DNA from: Nitrosomonas sp.
GTDB lineage: Bacteria; Pseudomonadota; Gammaproteobacteria; Burkholderiales; Nitrosomonadaceae
Assembly (NCBI GenBank): GCA_016708955.1
Contig: JADJES010000002.1
Coordinates: 1 to 64,000 of the forward strand
Direction: 5' to 3'
Length of the DNA stretch: 64,000 nucleotides
In this document: positions 1 through 9,653 of the stretch, one piece after another
Layout of the letters: each line of letters starts with the position of its first letter
Numbering within the stretch: position 1 is the stretch's first letter
The notes under the pieces: generated by a model
Database searches by the model: none
What the model saw: the letters and a program-made list of their open reading frames with translations, nothing else
Told to the model about the DNA's origin: nothing
Made by a program: the position numbers and the translations under genes

Positions 1-1341
1 GTTCATCCGGCAAGTGCGTACTTGTTAGTCAGAAATGCATGTTGTAAAAGTGAATTAAAGGTTGAAATTATCTCGATTTTCAACGAAGAGGTTTTTTCAA
101 CATGTCGACCAGTTTGCTGTATCACGCCTTTGGTATAGTTGGTTATTTTTATCAAAGCACTTGTTTTATTGCGGGTGTAACATAGTTTGTTGCAATACAA
201 GCGGATCATTGGCGATTGAGATGTCCGGTATGTAAAGCCGCGAGATACATTGCGGGGAAAGTTGGTTAGACGCTTCAGGACAGTACCGGTAGGTCAAAAG
301 CAGTCTATATCGACCTCCAGTTCAGCGGGTAGAATGCACCCGATGCCAAGCAGTTCGTCAGGTAAAGATACAGTTTGCTGATGAGCACAAGCGCTATACA
401 CGTTCTTTCGAAAGATTGGTTTTGGATCTCTCTAGGCACATGACCATCCAGGCAGTAGCACGCCATCTTGGAGTGAGCTGGGATCTGGTAAGGGAATACC
501 AGAAAGGACAATCTGAATAAACGTTATCGGTTGCCGAAATTGGCCAAGATAAAACGCATTGCGCTGGATGAAATATACCAAGGCAGAAGCTGGGTTATTT
601 AACGATAGTTCTGGATCTTCAACGTGGGGTGATTTTTGTTGGCAATGGGAAAGGTGCCGATGCACAGATTCCGTTTTGGAAGCGTTTAAAAACGATCCGG
701 GTGCACGGATTGAAGCGGTTACGACCGACATGGGGCCAGCATACATCAGTGCGGTGCGGGCTAATATCCCAGATGCAACGCTAGTGTTCGATCACTTCCA
801 TATTATTAAGCTGTTCAACGAAAGTTGACAAAACTGCGTCGTGATCTGCAACGAGAAGCAGAAAATGGGTTGGGCAAACCCGTTTTGAAGGGCATTCGCT
901 GGCTGTTGCTGAAGAACCCTGACAACCTGGATGACAAGCGCAATGAACGTCAACGTCTGGACGAAGCATTAAAGCTCAATGAGCCCTTGGCAACGGCCTA
1001 TTACATGAAAGAAGAGTTACGCAATATCTGGCATCAACCGGATAAACTCTCAGCTCAAAATGCATTGGATGAATGGGTAAAAGCCGCTGCTTGGATGTCA
1101 ACATGCTCAAGCAATTCTCTAAAACTATTGCAGCACACCGCTCAGAGTATCCTGGCTTATTTCGATTTTAATGGTTTATCAACCGGGCCGTTGGAAGGTA
1201 CCAACAACAAGATAAAAACTTTGCACAAAATGGCTATGGTTTCAGAGATGTCGAGTTCTTAAAACTCAAAATTATGGCGCTGCATGAAACCAATTATGTC
1301 CTTGTCGGTTAAACCCAAAGTACGCACTTGCCGGATGAACC
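1..1341 (+). mobile_element. ISL3-family insertion sequence, left copy, degenerate; window starts at its second base
   Basis: The terminal sequence matches the second copy at 61992-63343. It begins GTTCATCCGGCAAGTGCGTA, lacking only the first G, and ends in the inverted repeat CGCACTTGCCGGATGAACC at 1341. Compared with the right copy it carries well over a dozen one- to three-base insertions and deletions, many in A or G runs, plus some substitutions. The left flank is outside the window, so no target duplication can be tested. The element ends 44 bases upstream of the likely engB start. Confidence 0.9.
102..1312 (+). pseudogene. ISL3-family transposase, multiply frameshifted
   Basis: This is the transposase frame of the left ISL3 copy. 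Its ATG at 102 and stop at 1310 correspond to those of the right copy. Recognisable pieces include the N-terminal zinc-finger region, a central piece with TDMGPAYISAVRANIPDATL followed by FDHFHIIKLFN, and the C-terminal region LEGTNNKIKTLHK. No frame stays open across the gene: shifts occur near 180-250, 300, 490-510, 590-640, 690, 820, 1080-1145 and 1235. Its tail reads NNKIKTLHK, which is useful as a reference for a separate frameshift in the right copy. The gene cannot make a full transposase as written. Confidence 0.85.
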
Positions 1342-1385
1342 AAGATTCTTTCTAAAACACTGAGTTGTTATTTAATGAAAACATT

Positions 1386-1976
1386 ATGTCTCGATTTAAC
1401 AATGTAACCTTCTACACATCAGTTAACGATGTGCGAGATTTGCCACTGCATACAGGCATTGAGATAGCTTTTGCCGGACGATCTAATGCTGGAAAATCTA
1501 GCGCTATTAATACACTTACGAATCGAAGTCGATTGGCTTTTGTTAGTAAAACACCTGGACGAACACAATTAATTAATTATTTTCAACTAAAAACAGATCA
1601 TTTTTTTGTTGATTTACCTGGTTATGGCTATGCGAAGGTTCCAGATCCCATACGGCTGCATTGGCAAGATTTATTGAGCAGTTATTTGCAAACACGTCAA
1701 GCACTCAAAGGCTTAGTGCTAATAATGGATATTCGTCATCCCTTAAAGCCCCTTGATATCAAAATGCTCGATTGGTTTGCCCCTACAGGGAAGGCAATTC
1801 ATATTTTATTAACAAAGGCTGACAAATTGAGTTCACAACGGGCAAGTACTACCTTAAAGGACGTAGCTTTATATCTAAATGGAGCTTATCCGCAATGCAG
1901 TGTTCAGTTATTCTCCAGCTTGGCTGCCACGGGCGTTGAAGAAGCAACTGCTGTCATTAGTAAATGGTTAGCGTAG
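1386..1976 (+). CDS. engB: Ribosome biogenesis GTPase EngB/YihA/YsxC
   Basis: EngB is an essential GTP-binding protein of the TrmE-Era-EngA family, needed for late assembly of the large ribosomal subunit. G motifs are visible: G1 GRSNAGKSS (about residues 31-39), a conserved T in TPGRTQLINYF, G3 DLPGYG, and G4 TKADK. At 196 residues it has the usual family length. The frame extends to a TTG at 1365, but the ATG at 1386 gives the typical N-terminus (MSRFNNVTFYTSV) and is preferred; no strong Shine-Dalgarno is visible. The gene is squeezed between an ISL3 copy ending at 1341 and an IS110 remnant starting about 13 bases after its stop, so its native promoter may be displaced. Confidence 0.95.
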   Translation: MSRFNNVTFYTSVNDVRDLPLHTGIEIAFAGRSNAGKSSAINTLTNRSRLAFVSKTPGRTQLINYFQLKTDHFFVDLPGYGYAKVPDPIRLHWQDLLSSYLQTRQALKGLVLIMDIRHPLKPLDIKMLDWFAPTGKAIHILLTKADKLSSQRASTTLKDVALYLNGAYPQCSVQLFSSLAATGVEEATAVISKWLA

Positions 1977-1989
1977 TAATCGGCCCTGT

Positions 1990-3414
1990 GCCGCAAATCG
2001 CGCCGAAGAAACACGCCGCTCTCCGAATGTGGCAAAGTGGAATGCGGTGCCACGGAAGACCGGAATAGCAATGGTGCATATTGCCCGAGGAATAGCGTGG
2101 TCATGGGTGACGTCATCGACATTGGTGATATTGGCGCTTGGCGATTGTTAAGAGGAGCTTGACGGTCCGATGGCACCGATTCCAAAAGAATGAGGGCAAT
2201 ATGGCAAACGCAGGGACGACGAGCCTGACTTTACGGTTGACCTCAACGCTCGATGCTTGCGGCGTGGACACGGTCGCGATGGAATCCACGGGCGTGTACT
2301 GGATCCCTTTGTTCGAACTTCTGGAATCGCGCGGTTTCAAAGTGTTTCTGGTCAATACGCGCCACGTCAAAAACGTCTCGGGGCGCAAGTCCGACGTGCT
2401 GGATTGCCAATGGTTGCAGCAACTCATGACCTGCGGTTTGCTTCGCGGCGCATTCCGCCCTACCGGAGCCGTGTGCGTATTGCGCTCTCTGTGGCGCCAG
2501 CGCGGGATGCTTTTGAGAAGCTAGGGCACGCATGTGCAGCGCATGCAAAAGGCGCTCACGCAGATGAACATCCAGCTCACCAACGTCATCTCGGACGTGG
2601 TCGGCGAGACGGGGCAGAAAATTCAGCGCGCCATTGTCGCTGGGGAGCGCAATGGTCAAGTGCTGGCCGCGATGAAGAATGTGTGCATTCGTGCTACCGC
2701 TGACGAGATCGCAAAAAGCCTGCAAGGCAACTGGCGCGCAGAGCATCTGTTTGCGCTCAAGCAAGCGCTGGATATGTTCGATTTCCTCGGCACACAGCTA
2801 GTCGAGTCCGACCATAAGATCGAGGGGCAATTGCAAAGCCTGCAAGTTCATGACGGCGAACCAGCGAAGGGAAAGAAGCGTGGTCGCACCCGCAACGCGC
2901 CGAAGTTTGATCTGCGCACGCAATTGTTCAGGATGTGCGGAGTTGATCTTACGCGCATCGACGGCATTGACTCACCACCGCGCTCGCGGTGATCTCCGAG
3001 ACCGGGGCGGACATGTCACGCTTCGCCACGGCAGGGCACTTCGCGAGTTGGCTGGGGCTATGCCCCGGCACCAAGATTACCGGAGGCGTCGCTATGAGCG
3101 GCAAGACCAAGCGCGTAGCCAACCGGGCGGCCCAAGCCTTGAGATTGGCCGCAGCAGCATTGCGCAGCAGTCAGTCAGCGCTGGGCGCGTATTTCCGCAG
3201 GTTGTGCGGGCGCATGGACAAACCTAAAGCCGTAACCGCCGCCGCGCACAAGTTGGCGCGCCTGATCTACACCATGCTTACCAAAGGTGAAGAGTATACC
3301 GATCAGGGACAGGGCTACTACGAAGAACGTTATCGCGAAAGAGTGTTGCGGCAACTAGCCCAGCGTGCTGAAAAAATGGGGATGAAGCTCGTCGTCAATG
3401 AACAGCCCGCTTAA
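1990..3414 (+). pseudogene. IS110-family transposase remnant (DEDD type)
   Basis: Three consecutive open pieces (about 2138-2524, 2534-2992, 2989-3414) read as one IS110-type transposase broken by frameshifts. The first piece contains VAMESTGVYWIPLFELLESR and GRKSDVLDCQWLQQL, typical of the RuvC-like DEDD domain. The last contains the transposase_20 region (FASWLGLCPGTKITGG). Further upstream another frame reads TRRSPNVAKWNAVPR, which looks like the true N-terminus, so the 5' part is also shifted or deleted. The whole is clearly GC-richer than engB and hemB, consistent with transfer. Exact IS ends are not resolved; IS110 elements often lack terminal inverted repeats. Confidence 0.85.
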
Positions 3415-3758
3415 TTCCGCTTTTTAAAATCAATTGGTTGGGAGGTGTTTCTTAAGAGAAAGAAACTAATTAGTTGCTAAGTGATAAATCATTTGTTACG
3501 CTTTATGAATCTAAGAGTCGAATAAAAAGTCCCCGGTAAAAGGGGAGAAAAAAACGGGGAAATCGCTTCAATATCATTTAACGCCTTGTTCCACGGAAGA
3601 AAGATAGGGGGGGGCGATCAGTATGCCCGTTTATAAGAGTGTGGAATGACGTGGGTTAGTTCCCCGAATAATATTGTTTTTAACTTTTAAACTCCCGTGG
3701 TCTTGCAACGGGGATATGCGCAGAGTGCGCGAAGCAAATTTATTTTATTCAATTTATT
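3415..3758. other. Non-coding gap between IS110 remnant and hemB
   Basis: No open frame of interest. It holds the IS110 right flank and the hemB upstream region. An imperfect hairpin, CCCGTGGTCTTGCAACGGGG near 3702-3721, resembles the arms of the perfect hairpin at 51315-51355. A run of eight G lies near 3608. No clear promoter hexamers could be fixed. Confidence 0.5.
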
Positions 3759-4766
3759 ATGTTTTCTTATAGCCAATTTCCTCAAAAACGAATGAGACGT
3801 ATGCGTGGGGATATATTCTCCCGCCGTCTTATGCAAGAAAATCATCTTAAGATTAACGATCTGATTTATCCAGTTTTTGTATTGGATGGGACAAACCGTA
3901 CTGAGAATGTCATATCTATGCCTGGTGTAGTAAGGCAGAGCGTTGATCTGCTAATGACTCAGGCAGAGAATTGTTTACAATTAGGTATTCCAGCTCTTGC
4001 TATTTTTCCTGTTATCGATGTTGAGCTAAAGAATCTAGCAGCGAGTGAAGCATATAACCCTGATGGATTGGTGCCAAGTGTGGTCCGGCAATTAAAGAAG
4101 AACTTCCCTGAGTTGGGAGTGATTACAGATATAGCGTTGGATCCCTATACAAGTCATGGTCAAGATGGCTTGATTGATCAGTTTGGCTATGTATTGAACG
4201 ATGAAACAGTAAATGTTCTTTGTCAGCAAGCATTGGTACATGCAGAAGCTGGTGCTGATATTGTAGCGCCTTCTGATATGATGGACGGACGCATTGCGGC
4301 AATTCGAAATAGTTTGGATAACCAACAGTTTATTCATACAAGAATTTTGGCTTATTCTGCAAAATATGCTTCAAGTTTTTATGGGCCATTTCGTGATGCA
4401 GTTGGATCGGCAGCAAACCTTGGTGCTGGTAATAAATATACATACCAAATGGATCCAGCAAATTCAGATGAAGCATTATGGGAAGTTGGATTGGATCTGA
4501 ATGAAGGCGCCGATATGGTGATGATTAAACCTGGGATGCCTTATTTGGATATTGTTCGCCGGGTGAAGGATCAATATGGTGCACCTACCTTTGTCTATCA
4601 GGTCAGTGGTGAGTATGCAATGCTCAAAGCTGCCGCAAGTAACGGATGGTTAAATGAAGAAGCCTGCGTGTTGGAATCTTTGCTTGCTTTTAAACGCGCA
4701 GGTGCTGATGGAATTCTAACGTACTATGCAGTAGAAGTAGCGAATTGGTTAAAGAAGAATTTATAA
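3759..4766 (+). CDS. hemB: Delta-aminolevulinic acid dehydratase (porphobilinogen synthase)
   Basis: HemB condenses two 5-aminolevulinate molecules into porphobilinogen, the second common step of haem and sirohaem synthesis, in the cytoplasm. The 335-residue protein has normal length. The two active-site lysines are visible: K202 in AYSAKYASSFYGPF and the Schiff-base K257 in MVMIKPGMPYLDI. The metal-site segment reads DIALDPYTSHGQDG, with aspartates where zinc-type enzymes carry cysteines, so this is the Mg/K-dependent class. Upstream lies the IS110 remnant that now separates it from engB; downstream, mrcA converges on it with a 23-base gap. Confidence 0.97.
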   Translation: MFSYSQFPQKRMRRMRGDIFSRRLMQENHLKINDLIYPVFVLDGTNRTENVISMPGVVRQSVDLLMTQAENCLQLGIPALAIFPVIDVELKNLAASEAYNPDGLVPSVVRQLKKNFPELGVITDIALDPYTSHGQDGLIDQFGYVLNDETVNVLCQQALVHAEAGADIVAPSDMMDGRIAAIRNSLDNQQFIHTRILAYSAKYASSFYGPFRDAVGSAANLGAGNKYTYQMDPANSDEALWEVGLDLNEGADMVMIKPGMPYLDIVRRVKDQYGAPTFVYQVSGEYAMLKAAASNGWLNEEACVLESLLAFKRAGADGILTYYAVEVANWLKKNL

Positions 4767-4789
4767 TGCATTAAAGCGTAGGATAGATA

Positions 4790-7108
4790 CTAGAATAATT
4801 GGTCTTTTAAATCTCTTGTTACTTTGGGACCCTCATTAACAGAATTGTCTGCGATCGGTGGCAGCTGTTCATTAAAGAAATATTCTGTAATATCTCCGGC
4901 AGGTTCTCTGAATCCTGTTGTTGAATTAATTCTGGTTGCAAAAACCCCATTGGGAGGCTTGTATTCTGCCATGGGAATACCTTTTAGGACTGGGCCCATA
5001 TAATCCATCCAAATAGGCAATGCGACACGCCCTCCTGTTTCATTATTTCCTAATGACCGAGGTTCGTCATATCCTGTCCAAGCGATTGTGACTAAGTCTT
5101 TTTGAAAACCACAAAACCAAGCATCAACAAAATTACTGGTGGTCCCGGTTTTTCCTGCCAGATCACTACGTCCAAGCTGTTTAGCTTTAATGGCTGTGCC
5201 GTGATTGATGACATCTTGCATCATGCTTGTCATGATGTAGGCATTACGGGGATCAATGACGCGTTTGGCGCCATTTAAAGCTGTTGTGGGCTGGAATTGT
5301 TCGACCGTGTTGCCTTTTTCATCTTCAATTCGCCTTATAAAGTAGGGTGTAACACGGAATCCGCCATTTGCAAAAATCGCATACCCAGCTGCCATTTGCA
5401 TTGGTGTAACCGAACCAGAACCTAGTGCCATGGGTAAATAAGGTGGATGACGACTAGCATCAAAGCCAAATCGGGTAATATAATCTTGCGCATACCTTAT
5501 GCCGATTGCCTGTAGTATGCGGATAGACACAAGATTTTTTGATTTTACTAGTGCTGTTCGCAAGCGCATAGGTCCTTCAAATTTTCCATCAAAATTCTTC
5601 GGTTCCCATAGTTGACTACCTGTTTGAGCAGCACTGAATGCTAGTGGTGCATCATTTATGATAGTGGCGGGTGTGAATCCCTTTTCCAAAGCTGCGGAAT
5701 AAATAAAAGGTTTAAAACTGGACCCAGGTTGCCGCCAAGCTTGAGTGACATGATTAAATTGATTTTTATGAAAATCAAATCCACCGATTAAAGCACGGAT
5801 AGCCCCATCATTGGGGTCTAGGGAAACAAGAGCAGCTTCTATTTCTGGCAGCTGGGCGATATGCCAACTGTTCTTTTGGTCTTTTTGTATACGAATTAAT
5901 GTACCAGGAGTAATGTATTTCTTCCCGGTTTCTTTTTTATCAGCCAGAAATTTCTGTGCAAACTTAAGTCCTTCACCGCTAATTTCAATGACTTCTCCAC
6001 CTTTACGATAAGCTTGCACTGTATTAGGTTTAACACTTAGTACGATGGCTGCATAGATATCACCACTTTCATTGACTTCTTCTAATGCATCATCAAGCGT
6101 TTTTTCCTGATTACTGCCATATTTTAGTAAATTAATATGTGCTTCCGGGCCACGATAACCACGACGCTTATCATATTCAATGATATTTTTACGTAGCGCC
6201 TGATAGGCAGCCATCTGATCTAACTGGCGGATAGTTGTATAGACTTTGATACCTTTGCTATAGGTTTCCTCTTGGTATCGATTATATATCACCTGACGAA
6301 CCATTTCCGCGACATAATCAGCCGGCATGGCTAAGGCGGTCGACTGCTTCTTGACAGAAATAGGTTGTTTTTCTAATTCGCCTAGTTCTTCGCTTGAGAT
6401 GTAGTTAAGTTTATGTAATCGGCCCAATACATAAAGTTGCCGGCTTTTAGCGCGCTTAGGATTACTGATAGGGTTATAGCTCGAAGGTGCTTTAGGTAAT
6501 CCTGCCAACATGGCAGCTTCAGCAATATTAATTTCTTGCAGTGATTTCCCGAAGTATGTTTGTGCTGCTGCTGCAAAACCATAACTGCGCTGGCCGAGGT
6601 AAATTTGGTTGACGTAAAGTTCTAAGATATTGTCTTTGCTGAGATTGTTTTCAATCTTGAAGGCCAGAAGCGCTTCACTGAATTTTCTCATCAGTGTTTT
6701 TTCTCTTGTCAGAAAAAAATTCCGTGCTACTTGCATTGTTATGGTACTGGCGCCCTGACGTACACTGCCTGCAGAAAAATTTGAATATGCTGCACGTAAT
6801 ACGCCGAGGTAATCAACACCGCCATGTTCATAAAAGCGATCATCTTCTGCAGCAAGGATCGCCTGTTTAAGCTGTGCTGGTACTTCAGAAATATTGACAA
6901 CATTTCTACGTTCCGCGCCAAATTCCCCTAATAATAAGCCTTCATCGCTATAAATGCGCAATGGTATTTTAGGGCGATAATCCGTCAGTGTATCTAATGA
7001 TGGTAAGTTGGAATGTATGACCAGTGCAGCAAACCCAGCTAGCAACACGCCAATCAAACCTAATGCAGAAAATGTGACAAAAAAGTAATACAGCCAACGT
7101 GCTAACAT
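4790..7108 (-). CDS. mrcA: Penicillin-binding protein 1A (bifunctional glycosyltransferase/transpeptidase)
   Basis: This class A PBP polymerises and cross-links peptidoglycan in the periplasm. There is one N-terminal membrane anchor (about residues 6-32). A GT51 domain carries the catalytic-Glu motif AAEDDRFYEHGG (E88) and QGASTITMQVARN. An OB-like linker region follows, then the transpeptidase domain with SxxK at S463-K466 (PGSSFKPF), SKN at 523-525, and KTGT at 653-656. Length 772 fits the family. It is transcribed divergently from pilM, the usual ponA/pilMNOPQ arrangement in beta- and gammaproteobacteria. No breaks are visible. Confidence 0.96.
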   Translation of the reverse strand: MLARWLYYFFVTFSALGLIGVLLAGFAALVIHSNLPSLDTLTDYRPKIPLRIYSDEGLLLGEFGAERRNVVNISEVPAQLKQAILAAEDDRFYEHGGVDYLGVLRAAYSNFSAGSVRQGASTITMQVARNFFLTREKTLMRKFSEALLAFKIENNLSKDNILELYVNQIYLGQRSYGFAAAAQTYFGKSLQEINIAEAAMLAGLPKAPSSYNPISNPKRAKSRQLYVLGRLHKLNYISSEELGELEKQPISVKKQSTALAMPADYVAEMVRQVIYNRYQEETYSKGIKVYTTIRQLDQMAAYQALRKNIIEYDKRRGYRGPEAHINLLKYGSNQEKTLDDALEEVNESGDIYAAIVLSVKPNTVQAYRKGGEVIEISGEGLKFAQKFLADKKETGKKYITPGTLIRIQKDQKNSWHIAQLPEIEAALVSLDPNDGAIRALIGGFDFHKNQFNHVTQAWRQPGSSFKPFIYSAALEKGFTPATIINDAPLAFSAAQTGSQLWEPKNFDGKFEGPMRLRTALVKSKNLVSIRILQAIGIRYAQDYITRFGFDASRHPPYLPMALGSGSVTPMQMAAGYAIFANGGFRVTPYFIRRIEDEKGNTVEQFQPTTALNGAKRVIDPRNAYIMTSMMQDVINHGTAIKAKQLGRSDLAGKTGTTSNFVDAWFCGFQKDLVTIAWTGYDEPRSLGNNETGGRVALPIWMDYMGPVLKGIPMAEYKPPNGVFATRINSTTGFREPAGDITEYFFNEQLPPIADNSVNEGPKVTRDLKDQLF

Positions 7109-7307
7109 GAATTTGGATTTATTAATTGATGCGATCGTTAAAATACACAGTTATAGGGGGTATATCTATTGTTTTTCTTTGAATAAGATTTCTTGGATTC
7201 TGTCAGAATCAGCATTAATCATTTATTCTGTTGAGTAACGATATTGAATTAATGCAGATAATGAGTAGTTTACATATATTCAGCATTAATTAGTTTATTT
7301 ATAATTT
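7109..7307. promoter_or_regulatory. Divergent mrcA / pilM intergenic region
   Basis: This 199-base AT-rich stretch must hold the promoters of both divergent units. A perfect inverted repeat GATTCTG-T-CAGAATC lies at 7196-7210 and is a candidate regulator site. No convincing -35/-10 pair was fixed for either gene. Confidence 0.4.
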
Positions 7308-8435
7308 GTGAGTATCGCTTCTAATAAGCCAATGTTCAAGGGAAATTTTACTATCAATTTAGACTTCTTTAAGATGAAGTCGCCTCCACTAATAGGTGTG
7401 GACATTAGCTCATCTTCTGTAAAAATGGTCGAATTATCATTGATAGATAAAGAGAGTAAAACCTATCGGATTGAGCGTTATGCGATTGAGTCCATGCCGA
7501 CAGATGCAATGTTGGATGGTGCAATCGCAAATATGGAAGCGGTGAGTGAATGCCTACGGCGTGGATGGAAACGTATGGGAACACGCCAAAAGAATGTGGT
7601 GCTTGCACTACCCGCGACTGATGTGATTACCAAAAAGATTTTTGTTCCAGACGGACAACGCGAGGATGATCTGGTTTTTCAAGTCGAGAATGAAGCCAGT
7701 CAATATATACCTTTTCCTTTAGATGAAGTTGATTTGGATTTTCAAGTAACTAGGCCAGTGCCTGATAATCCAGAAGAAGTTGAAGTGCTTATCGCTGCAT
7801 CGCGTAAAGAGAAGGTGGAAGACCGTGTGGCTGTTGCACTTGCGGCAAGTCTTAAAACAGTCATTATGGATGTTGAGCCCTATGCCGCGCAGGCTGCATT
7901 CGAATTAACGCTGAGTCAACTACCTGGAGGTGGAAAAGATCAGGTAATGGCACTGGTTGACATTGGTGCGACAATCATGAAAATTAATGTACTTCTTAAC
8001 GGAGAGTCATTATATACGAGAGATCAGCCATTTGGCGGCAATCAACTGACTCAGGAGATTCATAATCAATTTAATCTCTCGTTGGAAGATTCCGAGACTG
8101 CTAAAAGAAGTGGCGGTCTACCTGAAAATTATAGGGTGGATGTTTTGCAGCCATTTTGCGAAACGCTGGCTATTGAAGTGATGCGCGCGATTCAGTTTTT
8201 TTACACATCGACGCAATATACCGAAGTTAATTACATTTTTATTGCCGGGGGGTCCGCAGTTATTCCCGGGCTAGATGCAATCATCGCAGCACGTACGCAA
8301 GTAAGCACCCTCGTTGTAAATCCTTTCTCAACCATGGAGTTGTCAAGTCGGATCATTCCAAGGCAACTTAATCTGGACGCACCATCTCTGTTGATTTCCT
8401 GTGGTTTGGCGCTGCGTAGTTTTGATCCATCATGA
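7308..8435 (+). CDS. pilM: Type IV pilus inner-membrane assembly protein PilM
   Basis: PilM is the cytoplasmic actin-like ATP-binding protein that binds the N-terminus of PilN and anchors the PilNOP alignment complex. Actin-fold motifs are visible: GVDISSSSVKMVELS near the N-terminus, ALVDIGATIMKINV in the middle, and IFIAGGSAVIPGLD near the C-terminus. The frame opens with GTG at 7308, giving 375 residues. ATG codons at 7332 and 7374 are alternatives, and the last, just before SPPLIGVDIS, would match the family N-terminus better. No start has a strong Shine-Dalgarno. It is the first gene of pilMNOPQ and overlaps pilN by four bases. Confidence 0.93.
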   Translation: MSIASNKPMFKGNFTINLDFFKMKSPPLIGVDISSSSVKMVELSLIDKESKTYRIERYAIESMPTDAMLDGAIANMEAVSECLRRGWKRMGTRQKNVVLALPATDVITKKIFVPDGQREDDLVFQVENEASQYIPFPLDEVDLDFQVTRPVPDNPEEVEVLIAASRKEKVEDRVAVALAASLKTVIMDVEPYAAQAAFELTLSQLPGGGKDQVMALVDIGATIMKINVLLNGESLYTRDQPFGGNQLTQEIHNQFNLSLEDSETAKRSGGLPENYRVDVLQPFCETLAIEVMRAIQFFYTSTQYTEVNYIFIAGGSAVIPGLDAIIAARTQVSTLVVNPFSTMELSSRIIPRQLNLDAPSLLISCGLALRSFDPS

Positions 8436-9022
8436 TCCGAATTAATCTGCTACCGCATCGCGAACTTAGGCGTAAAGCGAGACAGCAGCAGATTGCAGGT
8501 CTGGCAGGACTGGTTGGTTTACTAGCGATCGCTGTTGTTATAAGCATTCATACAATTAGCGCTGGGAAAATAGATTACCAGAATGGCCGCAATCAATACT
8601 TGACTGACCAGATTGCTCTTCTTGATAAGGAGATTGCGGAAATAGGAGAAATAAAAGCGCAGACTCAGGAGTTGATAGCGCGCAAGCAAGTTGTTGAAAC
8701 ATTACAGAACAGCCGATCTGAAGTTGTTGTTTTGCTGGATCAGTTGGTCAGATTACTTCCGGATGGCGTATATTTACAAAGTGTCAAACAAGACGATCAT
8801 AACATTACTTTAGTTGGGTATGCGCAATCCAACGCCTGGGTTTCAGTGTTGATGCGTAACCTTGAATCATCTCAGTGGCTTGAGTCACCCTTATTGATAG
8901 AAATTAAGGCGATGACTGTGAATAATGTGCGCCAAAATGAATTTAACATGAAAGTAAAGCTCAAGCGGGCAACTATGGACGCTGTGCAAAATTCACTCCC
9001 TGCTACTGCTGCGAAATCTTAA
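8432..9022 (+). CDS. pilN: Type IV pilus assembly protein PilN
   Basis: PilN is a bitopic inner-membrane protein of the pilus alignment subcomplex. The N-terminal MIRINLLPHRELRR is the signature segment that docks in PilM. It is followed by one membrane helix (about residues 22-42), a coiled coil (about 50-90) and a ferredoxin-like periplasmic domain. The 196-residue length fits. The ATGA overlap with pilM suggests translational coupling; pilO follows after 13 bases. Confidence 0.93.
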   Translation: MIRINLLPHRELRRKARQQQIAGLAGLVGLLAIAVVISIHTISAGKIDYQNGRNQYLTDQIALLDKEIAEIGEIKAQTQELIARKQVVETLQNSRSEVVVLLDQLVRLLPDGVYLQSVKQDDHNITLVGYAQSNAWVSVLMRNLESSQWLESPLLIEIKAMTVNNVRQNEFNMKVKLKRATMDAVQNSLPATAAKS

Positions 9023-9035
9023 GACCGCGCTTGCG

Positions 9036-9650
9036 ATGGACAAACTACTTCTTGAATTACGCCAGCTCGATATCAACCAGGCAGGAAACTGGCCAGTAGC
9101 ATTTAAGGTTACCGCTTTGGCAATTTTATTTGTTGCTATTATTGTTGCAGGTCATTTCCTGGTTTGGCAGGAGCAAATTGAAACACTGGAGAATATTCAA
9201 GCGCAAGAAGAAACTTTAAAAGATACTTATCTTGCTAAAAAAAGAAATGCTGTTAATTTACCTGCTTTGCGCCTGCAATTAAAGGAGATTGAGCAATCTC
9301 TCCGTGCCTTGTTGAAACAACTACCAGATAAGTCAGAAATGGAAGCATTATTAGTAGATATTAATCAGGCTGGCTTAGGCCGTGGATTGCAATTTGAATT
9401 ATTTAAACCAGCGGCGAAGGAAACGATACACACGTTTTATGCCGAACTCCCCGTTTCTATTCGTGTGACAGGCGGTTATCATGATATTGGGGCTTTTACC
9501 AGCGATGTTGCACAGTTATCACGTATCGTGACATTAAATGACATTAGCGTAACGCCCGGAACTGATGGAAAACTAGTATTAGATGCCGTTGCAAAAACAT
9601 TCCGTTATTTGGATGAAGAAGAAATAATAAAGCAGGCCGGAGGCAAATGA
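9036..9650 (+). CDS. pilO: Type IV pilus assembly protein PilO
   Basis: PilO is the partner of PilN in the inner-membrane alignment complex. It has a short cytoplasmic N-terminus, a membrane helix (about residues 25-45, ALAILFVAIIVAGHFLVW), a coiled coil with LKEIEQSLRALLKQLPDKSE, and a periplasmic pilus-assembly domain beginning near MEALLVDINQAGLGRGLQF. The 204-residue length is normal. It is the third gene of the operon and lies three bases before pilP. Confidence 0.93.
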   Translation: MDKLLLELRQLDINQAGNWPVAFKVTALAILFVAIIVAGHFLVWQEQIETLENIQAQEETLKDTYLAKKRNAVNLPALRLQLKEIEQSLRALLKQLPDKSEMEALLVDINQAGLGRGLQFELFKPAAKETIHTFYAELPVSIRVTGGYHDIGAFTSDVAQLSRIVTLNDISVTPGTDGKLVLDAVAKTFRYLDEEEIIKQAGGK

Positions 9651-9653
9651 ATT

